Assembly: GCA_007695225.1 (NCBI GenBank)
Contig: REED01000114.1
Location: forward strand, 1-46,095
Direction of reading: 5' to 3'
Source of the DNA: Gemmatimonadales bacterium
Lineage (GTDB): Bacteria > Gemmatimonadota > Gemmatimonadetes > Longimicrobiales > Gaopeijiaceae
DNA: 46,095 bases
In this document: one piece after another, positions 9,118 through 15,989 of the stretch
How the letters are laid out: every line of letters begins with the position of its first letter
Position numbering within the stretch: the stretch's first letter is position 1
Made by a program: the position numbers and the translations under genes
Notes under the pieces: model-generated
The model's database searches: none
What the model was told of the DNA's origin: nothing
Seen by the model: only the letters and a program-made list of their open reading frames with translations

Positions 9118-9343
9118 GGTTCAGTCCGTCTGACGGGAGGGGCTTCAGTACGGCTCCAGGCGGGACGACAGGGCCAGGAGGAGGATGTACCGAAGCAGGA
9201 TGAAGGGCCGGATCCGGTCCGGCAAGTAACAATGAATGAAGCCCACAGGGGCCGCAAGTGCCGGGCGGAAGCAGCCGACGTCGCGTGTCACCCCGCAGCA
9301 GGGCTGGGGTTTCGAACCCCTCTTCCCACCCTTCTCCTGGAAC

Positions 9344-9406
9344 GCCGTTGAAGAAGTAGCGGGACCAGCGTTCGGAACGCCAGACCACGCCTACCCGGAG
9401 GTGCCC
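9344..9406. repeat. Dispersed repeat, copy A (solo end)
   Basis: This stretch begins GCCGTTGAAGAAGTAG and aligns over about 63 bases with 45781-45843, with roughly 52 identical positions by hand alignment. It corresponds to one end of the MITE-like element at the window's right edge. No matching inverted end is found nearby. It covers the last codons and stop of the 9391-10032 gene. Confidence 0.65.
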
Positions 9407-10032
9407 AGGCGCTGCCCCACCCGGTTCCACCACCACCCCATCCTCCGGTCCAGGGTCCCCCCCACCCGGTGAGCCAGGGGAACCAGAATGCCCTCCGCCC
9501 TTTGTAGGATCCGGTTCCGGAAGGGCCCGTCCGGGCGCAGGTGCAGGTGTCGGAGCTGGTCCAGTGCTTCGGAGAGGATCAGCTTCTGAATCCCGGGCTC
9601 CGCCAGGACCAGTTCCTCCAGCCACCGTGCCTCCGCATCGGGTCCGGCGGTTTCCCCCAGGCCTCCGGGCAGCGCGGGGAGGCCGGCCAGCACAGCCTCT
9701 ATGGGTTCTGGAGCGACTGCGGCCACCTCTCCGAGGAGGTCCGGCTCCAGGCTCTCCACCAGCGGTGCCGCCGCCAGGAGATCCGGGCGCCTCTCACCTC
9801 CATCCTGGAGCAGTACCAGGAGGGAGCGAGCCGGGTGCAGGAATCGGTGGTCATCCTCCTCCACCACAAATGCGCCTCGCAGGTCCATGGCCATTCGGAA
9901 GCTTTCCATCGCAAGGCTGGTCTCCTTCGGGGCCAGGCCCGCCGACGCCAGGACGCCCTCCAGCCGCTGCTGCATCCGACGCGCGCGAGGGGAAAGTGGG
10001 GAAGCCCCGGACGGCCTCCATCCTCCCGGCAT
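9391..10032 (-). CDS. Divergent HD-domain-like protein, resembling the RelA/SpoT hydrolase domain
   Basis: A 213-residue protein without a confident family. The C-terminal third (KLILSEALDQLRHLHLRPDG, then RNRILQRAEGILVPLAHRVG) resembles the RelA/SpoT HD region, where KLADRLHNMR and IYAPLAHRLG stand. However, the canonical HD metal ligands are not clearly kept (HPARSLLVLLQDGG is the nearest match), so catalysis is doubtful. No synthetase or TGS domain is present. It starts 5 bases after the alpha/beta-hydrolase stop and belongs to that operon. The last residues, including the stop, fall in a dispersed repeat, so the original C-terminus may have been replaced. Confidence 0.55.
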   Translation of the reverse strand: MPGGWRPSGASPLSPRARRMQQRLEGVLASAGLAPKETSLAMESFRMAMDLRGAFVVEEDDHRFLHPARSLLVLLQDGGERRPDLLAAAPLVESLEPDLLGEVAAVAPEPIEAVLAGLPALPGGLGETAGPDAEARWLEELVLAEPGIQKLILSEALDQLRHLHLRPDGPFRNRILQRAEGILVPLAHRVGGTLDRRMGWWWNRVGQRLGTSG

Positions 10033-10037
10033 CCCGC

Positions 10038-10880
10038 TCAGGAACCCGACCCCAGGAGGTGCTTGCGGAAGTGGTCCCGGGTGAGACGAAGCGCCTCCTT
10101 GAACTCAGGGGTTTCCCCCTGGAAGGGGTGGACCGCTCCGAAAGTGTGCCCGCCCCCTTCCACCAGGTGCAGCCGGGCTCCGGACGCCCCGGCTGCCTGG
10201 GCCAGACGACGAGCATCCCGCGAAGCCACGGCATCATCCTCGTCCCCGTGGAGAATGAGCCACGGTGCCTTCACCCTGGCGGCTGCCGCCTCGACATCCA
10301 GTCGCTCCCGGTTCGCCTCGAAATCCTCCAGCAGGCTCAGGTCCAGAGGCATCTGCTGCCCGGTCCGACCATTCAGTACAAAGATGCGTCCCTCCTTCCG
10401 CCATTCAGCCTTGGTCTCTTCGGACCACCGGTCGAAGGTGGCCACCGCCGCCCACGTCACCAGGGCGTCGACCCCGACCTCGGCAGCAGCGAGCACCGCA
10501 CCTCCCCCTCCCCGGGAGTGACCCAGGAGCCCGATCCGCTGGGGTGGAAGGGGCAGGAGTCCCGGCTCCCGCAGGGCGCGAAGCACGAGGAGGAGTTCAT
10601 CCAACTCACGACTCAGGGTGTTCCGACCAAAGGCGTCCAATTCGGTGAATTCGGTAGGACGCGAGCCCACCCCGTTCAGGGAGAAATTCAGGGAAACGGC
10701 GGCATGGCCGTCGCCTGCCAGGGTGGCCGCAGTGTGGGGAAAGAAGCCCCAATCCTTGAAGCCCTTGAACCCGTGGACCAGAAGCACGGCGGAAATGGGA
10801 GGGGGGCCTTCCGGCACGAGGATGTCGGCCTGCAGGCGGGCCCCGTCGGGCATCCTGTGGCTCCAGGATCGCTGGATCAT
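10038..10880 (-). CDS. Alpha/beta hydrolase (dienelactone-hydrolase-like serine hydrolase)
   Basis: A cytoplasmic alpha/beta-hydrolase of about 280 residues. Visible are the oxyanion region LLVHGFKGFKDWG, the nucleophile elbow GHSRGG (Ser about residue 122 from this start), the acid region LILHGDEDDAV and the catalytic His in EGGGHTFG. These indicate an esterase or related hydrolase; the substrate is unknown. The start chosen (10880) overlaps the stop of the cobalamin adenosyltransferase gene as ATGA. An upstream ATG at 10919 would extend the protein by 13 residues into that gene and is less likely. Confidence 0.85.
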   Translation of the reverse strand: MIQRSWSHRMPDGARLQADILVPEGPPPISAVLLVHGFKGFKDWGFFPHTAATLAGDGHAAVSLNFSLNGVGSRPTEFTELDAFGRNTLSRELDELLLVLRALREPGLLPLPPQRIGLLGHSRGGGGAVLAAAEVGVDALVTWAAVATFDRWSEETKAEWRKEGRIFVLNGRTGQQMPLDLSLLEDFEANRERLDVEAAAARVKAPWLILHGDEDDAVASRDARRLAQAAGASGARLHLVEGGGHTFGAVHPFQGETPEFKEALRLTRDHFRKHLLGSGS

Positions 10881-11503
10881 GCGCCACCCTCCCCCATCGG
10901 AGCGCCTTCCTTCTTCCATTCCACATCCGGTACGCCGGCGCGCCGGTTCTCCAGCCGGGAAAGGGTGAAGAAAAGGTCCGAGAGCCGATTCAGGTATCGG
11001 ATGACTTCTCCGAGTTCCGCTCGGGCTGCCTCCTGGGAGGGGGACTCGTTACCCGTCTCACCCCGAAGGGACTCGTGGAGCTCTACCACCATGCGCTCCG
11101 CCCGGCGACAAACCGTACGGCAGACATGGAGCGCAGCCGCCCCCTGGGTCCCACCGGGGAGAATGAAACTCCGGAGGGGAGGAAGCTCTTCGTCGGCGTC
11201 GTCCATCCACCGCTCCATGTCCGGAATGCGGCTGACCGGGAGAGGGGGGACGTGGGGGTGGGGGGCACCATCCTCCGCGGGAGGAGTGGCGAGATTAGCG
11301 CCGAGGGCGAACAGGTCGTGCTGGAGAGAGGACAGCCGGTCCCGAATCTCCAGGGAAGCTAGGGCGGGCAAGGCACTTCCCAGAAAACTGTTCAGTTCGT
11401 CGACGGTTCCGTAGGCCTGGACCCGCGGGTGGGATTTCTCCACTCGTCCACCTCCGAACAAGGCCGTTTTCCCCTGGTCACCGGTCCGGGTGTAGATCTT
11501 CAT
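10877..11503 (-). CDS. pduO: PduO-type ATP:cob(I)alamin adenosyltransferase
   Basis: Transfers the adenosyl group of ATP to cob(I)alamin, making coenzyme B12 for adenosylcobalamin enzymes. Of 208 residues; the family pattern is clear: YTRTGDQGKTALFGG near the N-terminus (ATP binding), YGTVDELNSFLG, QHDLFALGANLATP, CRTVCRRAERMVVEL and RYLNRLSDLFFTLSR. No cobalamin-biosynthesis gene or B12-dependent mutase lies in the window, and no cobalamin riboswitch is evident upstream. It leads a short operon with the hydrolase and the HD-like gene. Confidence 0.95.
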   Translation of the reverse strand: MKIYTRTGDQGKTALFGGGRVEKSHPRVQAYGTVDELNSFLGSALPALASLEIRDRLSSLQHDLFALGANLATPPAEDGAPHPHVPPLPVSRIPDMERWMDDADEELPPLRSFILPGGTQGAAALHVCRTVCRRAERMVVELHESLRGETGNESPSQEAARAELGEVIRYLNRLSDLFFTLSRLENRRAGVPDVEWKKEGAPMGEGGA

Positions 11504-11572
11504 GTTTCCAATCTCATGTTCAATCTCGAATGCGAGGTGGCCCTTGCGGGCAGGTTCGGTGCGGTGCCTGCA

Positions 11573-11821
11573 TCATCGAAGACGGGCGATGCGGCGGAGG
11601 GCTTCGGCCCGGTCCAGCAGGGAGGTCTCACCCTCGGATTCCTCCTCCTTGGGAAGAAGGAGCTCACGGAGGTCCAGGAGGACCTCCATCCGAAGCTGTT
11701 CCCGCTGGTAGTCGAAGTCGAGACGGGCCATCCCCTCGGCGTCGCCTCCCTCCTCCGCCTTTCGGAAGGCATCCCGATAGACCGACTCCAAGCTGTCCAG
11801 GATGCGGCGGCGACTCCTCAT
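11573..11821 (-). CDS. Small helical hypothetical protein
   Basis: An 82-residue product from this ATG, strongly charged and helical (RRRILDSLESVYRDAFRKAEEGGD, then LRMEVLLDLRELLLPKEEE). It is probably a coiled-coil or helical-hairpin protein. GAGGTGGG lies about 7 bases upstream of the ATG. The frame stays open to an ATG at 11932, but the extra N-terminal residues look non-coding. The spacing to the adenosyltransferase gene downstream (69 bases) allows co-transcription. No family is recognised. Confidence 0.5.
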   Translation of the reverse strand: MRSRRRILDSLESVYRDAFRKAEEGGDAEGMARLDFDYQREQLRMEVLLDLRELLLPKEEESEGETSLLDRAEALRRIARLR

Positions 11822-12086
11822 CTCACGACCCACCTCGAGACTTGCCTCCTCGAGACTCGCCGATTTGTCATTTGGAAACTCCTTTCGAAAAACCGATGGT
11901 ATGGAGCGACTCGGCTTCGGGGCGCAGGACACCGCATGGTGCAGAATGTCGCCTCCAGCTGTCCCCGAGCATCACCGCGCCTTGCGAAGCTCGGTCCCGA
12001 TCTTGCCTCGCAGCTCCTGCAGGCAGCCGCTATCTTCAATCGACCCCTTCAGGGGGTCAAGAGATCCCTCGGACCTGGAGCGAACC

Positions 12087-12533
12087 ATGGCACAGCGCCA
12101 CCCTCACGATGACCCGGAAGCCCGGAAGGCGAATCGCCTCTACTGGGAGTCAGACCTCAGCGTGAACGCTGTGGCGGAGAAGCTGGGTGTCTCAAAGGGC
12201 CGGCTGTACGACCTGGTGGCCCCACTCCCCGTGGGTGTCCGGTGCCCGGACTGTGGCGGGGAGCTGGCCTACCCCAATCGGACCGCTCAGGTTCGGGGAC
12301 TTGTGACCTGTGACACCTGCGGTTTTGAGGGGGACCGCGATGAGTTCGAGGGACCGGACGGGACCGGGGAAAAGGCCGGGGGCTCCGGGGATGACGACCC
12401 GTTCGGAGCGGGTTCCCGTGATACGGAGGGCACACTCGCCCCTTCGTCTCTCCTGGGGCGGCCGGTGATCCTGGGAGGACTGCTTATCGGGGTGGCGGGG
12501 GGCGTCCTCCTGGCTCGCTGGCTCAGGGACTGA
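12087..12533 (+). CDS. HTH / zinc-ribbon protein with C-terminal membrane anchor
   Basis: A 148-residue protein with an unusual order of parts: a helix-turn-helix-like segment (about 17-43, SVNAVAEKLGVSKGRLYDLV), a zinc ribbon with C53-x2-C56 and C75-x2-C78 (CPDCGG and CDTCGF), an acidic linker and a C-terminal hydrophobic helix (about 125-143, VILGGLLIGVAGGVLLARW). It may be a membrane-tethered DNA- or protein-binding regulator. The start has GGAG six bases upstream; the open frame extends further 5' but without coding character. It sits 60 bases upstream of the HD phosphohydrolase gene on the same strand. Confidence 0.7.
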   Translation: MAQRHPHDDPEARKANRLYWESDLSVNAVAEKLGVSKGRLYDLVAPLPVGVRCPDCGGELAYPNRTAQVRGLVTCDTCGFEGDRDEFEGPDGTGEKAGGSGDDDPFGAGSRDTEGTLAPSSLLGRPVILGGLLIGVAGGVLLARWLRD

Positions 12534-12593
12534 CCCCAACGAGCGCCCCCAAGAGGAGAGGCGGTCTTCATAGAACAGAGAGAGGTCGGGTCC

Positions 12594-13472
12594 ATGAGCG
12601 ACGCTGAAGCCTTCCGGGACACGGACATCATCCGGGTGGAAGAGGACGGAATTCCCGACGCCTCGGCCCGCTCCGTCGCGGAGCGCTTCGAGCGCCGGAT
12701 CGAGATGCATGTGCCCCACCGTCACAATCCCAAACTCGGCACCGTGCTGGAGTGGGTCAACGAGAACGACGACCTCTACGGATGCTGGATCGCCGCCAAT
12801 GTGACCGCCATCGAGCGTCTGGGCATGACCGACCATGGCCCGGTGCACGTCAAGATCGTCATGAATCTGGCCGTGCGGCTACTCCGCCTCCTCATGGACG
12901 GAGGGGTGAAGCCGGCCGTGGAGATCCACTACGCACTGGAGCCGGAAGATGCGGAGGTGGTGGTGACACTGGCGGCTCTCCTCCACGACGTGGGTATGTC
13001 CATCCATCGCGCAGATCACGAGGCGTTCTCCCTGTTCATGGCCCAGGACTTCCTCAAGGAGGTCCTTCCCCTCATCTACGACCGCAGGACCGCAGCCATC
13101 CTGAGAGGCGAGATCCTCCATGCCATCATCGGCCACAGGACCGGTGGAAGGCCGCTCACCCTCGAGGCCGGAGTGGTGCGAATCGCCGACGCCCTGGACA
13201 TGGCCAAGGGGCGCTCCCGAATCCCCTTCGAGGCCGGTTCCGTGAGTATCCATTCCATCTCCGCAGCTGCCGTGGAAGGGGTCCGGCTGGAGGTCGGCGA
13301 GAAGCGTCCCGTGCGGGTGGCGATCCAGATCAACAACTCCGCCGGGGTGTTCCAGTTGGACCAGCTCTTCCGGGAAAAGCTCCGCGGAAGCGGTCTGGAG
13401 CCCTACATTGAACTGGAGGCCACCCTGGAGGGGGACACCGAGAAGCGCCTCTTCAGCCGATTCCAACTCTGA
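12594..13472 (+). CDS. HD-domain phosphohydrolase
   Basis: A soluble metal-dependent phosphohydrolase of 292 residues. The HD signature is TLAALLHDVGMSIHRADHE (H131-D132, then H138 and H142), preceded by a conserved His in GPVHVKIV, and followed by the helical region HAIIGHRTGG and VVRIADALDMAKGRSR, where the last Asp of an HD core sits. HD proteins of this kind hydrolyse phosphomonoesters or nucleotides; the substrate is unknown. The C-terminal 80 residues form a separate alpha/beta extension. GAGAGG precedes the start, and the stop is one base before the next gene's ATG. Confidence 0.85.
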   Translation: MSDAEAFRDTDIIRVEEDGIPDASARSVAERFERRIEMHVPHRHNPKLGTVLEWVNENDDLYGCWIAANVTAIERLGMTDHGPVHVKIVMNLAVRLLRLLMDGGVKPAVEIHYALEPEDAEVVVTLAALLHDVGMSIHRADHEAFSLFMAQDFLKEVLPLIYDRRTAAILRGEILHAIIGHRTGGRPLTLEAGVVRIADALDMAKGRSRIPFEAGSVSIHSISAAAVEGVRLEVGEKRPVRVAIQINNSAGVFQLDQLFREKLRGSGLEPYIELEATLEGDTEKRLFSRFQL

Positions 13473-13473
13473 T

Positions 13474-14178
13474 ATGAGAACCATGCGCCCTTCCTTTCCT
13501 CTCGTTTCCAGCCTGGTCCTTGCCGCCTTCGCCCTTGCCGGTTGCGGCGAGACCGGAGGAGAAGCGGCGCCTGCGCCCGCAGCCAGTGTGTCCGAGGCTC
13601 CGGGTGCCCAGGACATCGACCTTTCTCGCCTCGGTTTCAATGAGGGCGATGAAGAGAACGCCGTGGTCCGGGTCGTGGAGTTCTCCGACTTCGGGTGCGT
13701 CTTCTGCGCCCGCTTCCACATGAACGACTACGAGGTGCTCCACCAGGAGTTCATCGCCGGGGGGGACGTGCTGTGGAAGTACGTGCCCATCACCATCGGG
13801 GGGTTCCCGAACGGTGAGGCGGCCGCCATTTCCGGGGAGTGCGCCGGTGCGCAGAACCGGTTTGCCCCCATGCGCGACCTCCTCTACGAAACCCGGGAGG
13901 AGTGGATGGCCGAGACCGGGGACCTTGACGGGCTCTTCCGGAGCTATGCCCAGCAGGCCGGTCTCGACGTGGATGCCTTCGATGCCTGCGTCCAGGGTGA
14001 CGCTGCCGAGGCCCGCCTCGCCGAGTCGAACCAGCTCGCGGTGAGCCTGGGCGTCCGCGGGACACCGACCTTCATCGTGGAGGGATTCCCCGTACAGGGC
14101 GCGCCTCCCCTGGATTCCTTCCAGGATGCCCTTCGGGAACTCATCGCCGAGACCCGGGCGGCCGCACCCGGGAGCTGA
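13474..14178 (+). CDS. DsbA/thioredoxin-fold lipoprotein (CxxC oxidoreductase)
   Basis: An exported thiol-disulfide oxidoreductase of 234 residues. A lipoprotein signal (VLAAFALAGC, Cys24) precedes a Pro/Ala-rich linker and a DsbA-type fold with VVRVVEFSDFGCVFCARFH (active Cys75 and Cys78, CVFC) and the cis-Pro loop GVRGTPTFIV. The helical insert between them is typical of DsbA/DsbG/Com1-like proteins. It should act in periplasmic disulfide chemistry anchored to a membrane. The ATG follows the HD gene stop by one base. No DsbB or VKOR partner is in view. Confidence 0.9.
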   Translation: MRTMRPSFPLVSSLVLAAFALAGCGETGGEAAPAPAASVSEAPGAQDIDLSRLGFNEGDEENAVVRVVEFSDFGCVFCARFHMNDYEVLHQEFIAGGDVLWKYVPITIGGFPNGEAAAISGECAGAQNRFAPMRDLLYETREEWMAETGDLDGLFRSYAQQAGLDVDAFDACVQGDAAEARLAESNQLAVSLGVRGTPTFIVEGFPVQGAPPLDSFQDALRELIAETRAAAPGS

Positions 14179-15088
14179 CCTGACCCCACGCCGTCTGGCC
14201 CTTGGGGCCGTCGCGGTGGTCCTCTCGCTGGGCGCCGCCGCCTGCGGTGCCGGGGAATGGGGACGGGGATGGAGCCTGGGAGCGGTCTGTACCCTGGCTG
14301 CACCGGGGGCACCTCTCCCCGAGGTGGTACGGGAGAGTTCCGGGATCGCCCCCGTGTCGGGCTCCGACCACCTCTTCTGGACCCACAACGATTCTGGAGG
14401 GGCCCCGGAGCTCTTCGTCGTGGACCTGCAGGGACGCGAGCGCGGGCGGGTGAGGGTCCCCGGTGCAACCAACCGGGACTGGGAGGATCTGGCCTCGGGG
14501 ACCTGTCCCGAAGGGGGCCGATGTCTCTATATCGCCGACACCGGGGACAACCGGGAGACCCGGCAGGATCCCGCCATCTACCGAATCCCGGAGCCGCACC
14601 CGGAAGATTCCGTCTCCGCCCCCGCCCAGCGCTTCGCCCTCCGATTTCCCCAGGGAGCCCGGGACGTGGAGGCCCTCTATCTCCTGCCGCAGGAGAAGCT
14701 CTTCCTGGTCACCAAGGGGAGGAATCACCCCGTGGAAGTCTACCGGGTCCCACCCCTTGAAGGGGAAGCACCCCTGGTGCCTGAACTCATCCAGGTGCTG
14801 ACCGACGGTCCGGTCCTCCTTCCCCGCATGGTGACCGGGGCTGGCGCCACCCCGGATGGAGCCCTCGTGGTGATCCGGACCTACGAAGCCATGGTCTTCC
14901 ATCGGCCGGGACCCGACGGACGCCTCGCACCCATCCCCGGAGGGTTCGTCAACCTCAGGCCGCTGCGAGAGATGCAGGGCGAGGCCGTGGCGTGGGCGGG
15001 GGGGAATCGATGGGTGCTCACCAGCGAAGGAGGCCCGGGGATCTCCCGCGGCGCGATTCACCTTCTGGAGTGCCCCCTTCGGCCATGA
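14126..15088 (+). CDS. Exported hypothetical protein, beta-propeller-like, possibly lipoprotein
   Basis: A secreted protein of up to 320 residues. A signal-like segment (RRLALGAVAVVLSLGAAAC) precedes blades such as FWTHNDSGGAPELFVVDLQGRERGRVRVPG, RDWEDLASG, LYIADTGDNRETR and DVEALYLLPQEKLFLVTKG. These are typical of beta-propeller proteins distantly like esterase-like phytase or SdiA-regulated proteins. The annotated ATG at 14126 lies inside the previous gene. The natural start may instead be the CTG at 14180, which follows GGGAG by 5 bases and would give a compact signal peptide beginning TPRRLALG. Function is unknown. Confidence 0.7.
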   Translation: MPFGNSSPRPGRPHPGADLTPRRLALGAVAVVLSLGAAACGAGEWGRGWSLGAVCTLAAPGAPLPEVVRESSGIAPVSGSDHLFWTHNDSGGAPELFVVDLQGRERGRVRVPGATNRDWEDLASGTCPEGGRCLYIADTGDNRETRQDPAIYRIPEPHPEDSVSAPAQRFALRFPQGARDVEALYLLPQEKLFLVTKGRNHPVEVYRVPPLEGEAPLVPELIQVLTDGPVLLPRMVTGAGATPDGALVVIRTYEAMVFHRPGPDGRLAPIPGGFVNLRPLREMQGEAVAWAGGNRWVLTSEGGPGISRGAIHLLECPLRP

Positions 15089-15187
15089 CCCGGACAGGAC
15101 CCCAGCCAGGGACCAGAGACATGGGCCGCACGATGGGCCGCACGATGGGCCGCACGATGGTCTGAGGCATGACCCGGGCACGACCCC
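15084..15187 (+). repeat. 12-bp tandem repeat flanked by 20-bp imperfect direct repeats
   Basis: The unit ATGGGCCGCACG occurs 3.3 times at 15121-15160. It is bracketed by two imperfect copies of a 20-base segment beginning CATGACCCGG (15084-15103 and 15168-15187, about 18 of 20 identical). The stretch lies between two convergent genes and looks like replication-slippage expansion. No hairpin with a U-tract is present, so it is not an obvious terminator. Confidence 0.75.
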
Positions 15188-15208
15188 GGAGATGAGGGGA
15201 GCGTAGGA

Positions 15209-15988
15209 TCAGAGCTGGTGTGGGGGTGAGGCGGCGCCTGTAGCGGCTCGGCTCTGGATGACCTCCACCAGACTGGCGGGTGTGGCAAAGGCGATGCCTC
15301 CCAGGGCTTCGGCCTGTGCCTGGAATGCATCGCGCTCATAAGGCCGCTTGGACCAGAGGGCCGCTCCCGGACGGACTCCGGCACCTGCCGCGGCCTCGAG
15401 ATCCGTTGGGGAATCTCCGACGTAGAGGACGTCGTCGGATGCGTTGGGACCCAGGGCACCGGCTCCCGCGAGCTCCCGCACCGCGGCCCGGAGGCCGGAG
15501 GGGTCGGGCTTGGATCGGGGGACATCGTCGTCGAAGATGGCCACGGAAAAGGGACCCAGTTTCACCCTTGGCGACGTGATGCCCCACGAGCGACGGCTCT
15601 TTCCCGTGACCAATCCCATGGGCGTTCCCAGCGCTCTCAGTCGCGCCAGCATCTCCCGAACACCGGTATAGATCCCCTGGAAGTCCTCGTCGTGCCGGTC
15701 CTCATAGGCCCGATAGAATCTTTCCATCACGGCGACGTGGGCCTCCTCACCGCCCAGCTCCCGGAGAAAGCGAATCTCGGCCCGGGGTCGGAGCGCCATC
15801 ATCTCCTCATGCCCGGGCCGCCGCCCCAACAACGGTTCCAGGGCGTCGGCGAAGGCCTCCAGATAGAGCCGGCGCGTAGCAACAAGTGTTCCGTCCAGGT
15901 CGAAGAGGACGGCCCCGACCCCGGATGCACCGATCTCCCTCGATCCAGCCGACTCTCTTTCTGCCCCAGACATCTCAGCCCCAGACAT
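15209..15988 (-). CDS. HAD-superfamily phosphatase (phosphoglycolate-phosphatase-like)
   Basis: A haloacid-dehalogenase-type hydrolase of about 260 residues. Motif I is AVLFDLDGTLVATR (nucleophile and acid Asp). Motif II is near GLVTGKS, motif III is RSKPDPSGL, and motif IV is VLYVGDSPTDLEAAAGAG. The helical cap between I and II fits the beta-phosphoglucomutase/Gph subgroup. The frame remains open upstream, but there it only reads the antisense of the TetR repeat tail as Arg/Pro repeats. ATGs at 15997, 15988 and 15973 are candidates; the last two arise from a 15-bp tandem duplication (MSGAE twice). It follows the TetR gene directly and is co-transcribed with it. Confidence 0.9.
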   Translation of the reverse strand: MSGAEMSGAERESAGSREIGASGVGAVLFDLDGTLVATRRLYLEAFADALEPLLGRRPGHEEMMALRPRAEIRFLRELGGEEAHVAVMERFYRAYEDRHDEDFQGIYTGVREMLARLRALGTPMGLVTGKSRRSWGITSPRVKLGPFSVAIFDDDVPRSKPDPSGLRAAVRELAGAGALGPNASDDVLYVGDSPTDLEAAAGAGVRPGAALWSKRPYERDAFQAQAEALGGIAFATPASLVEVIQSRAATGAASPPHQL

Positions 15989-15989
15989 C
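15960..15989. repeat. 15-bp tandem duplication at the TetR stop/HAD start
   Basis: Two adjacent 15-base units (15960-15974 and 15975-15989) differ at one position. On the coding strand each contains ATGTCTGGGGC, so the candidate start codon of the HAD gene is doubled. The single difference separates the TGA that ends the TetR frame from CAGA. Confidence 0.8.

Noticed and set aside
9300-9335. GGGTTTCGAACCCC, resembling a tRNA T-arm
   Set aside because: The stem and loop look like a T-arm on the minus strand, but no acceptor, D or anticodon stems can be drawn around it.
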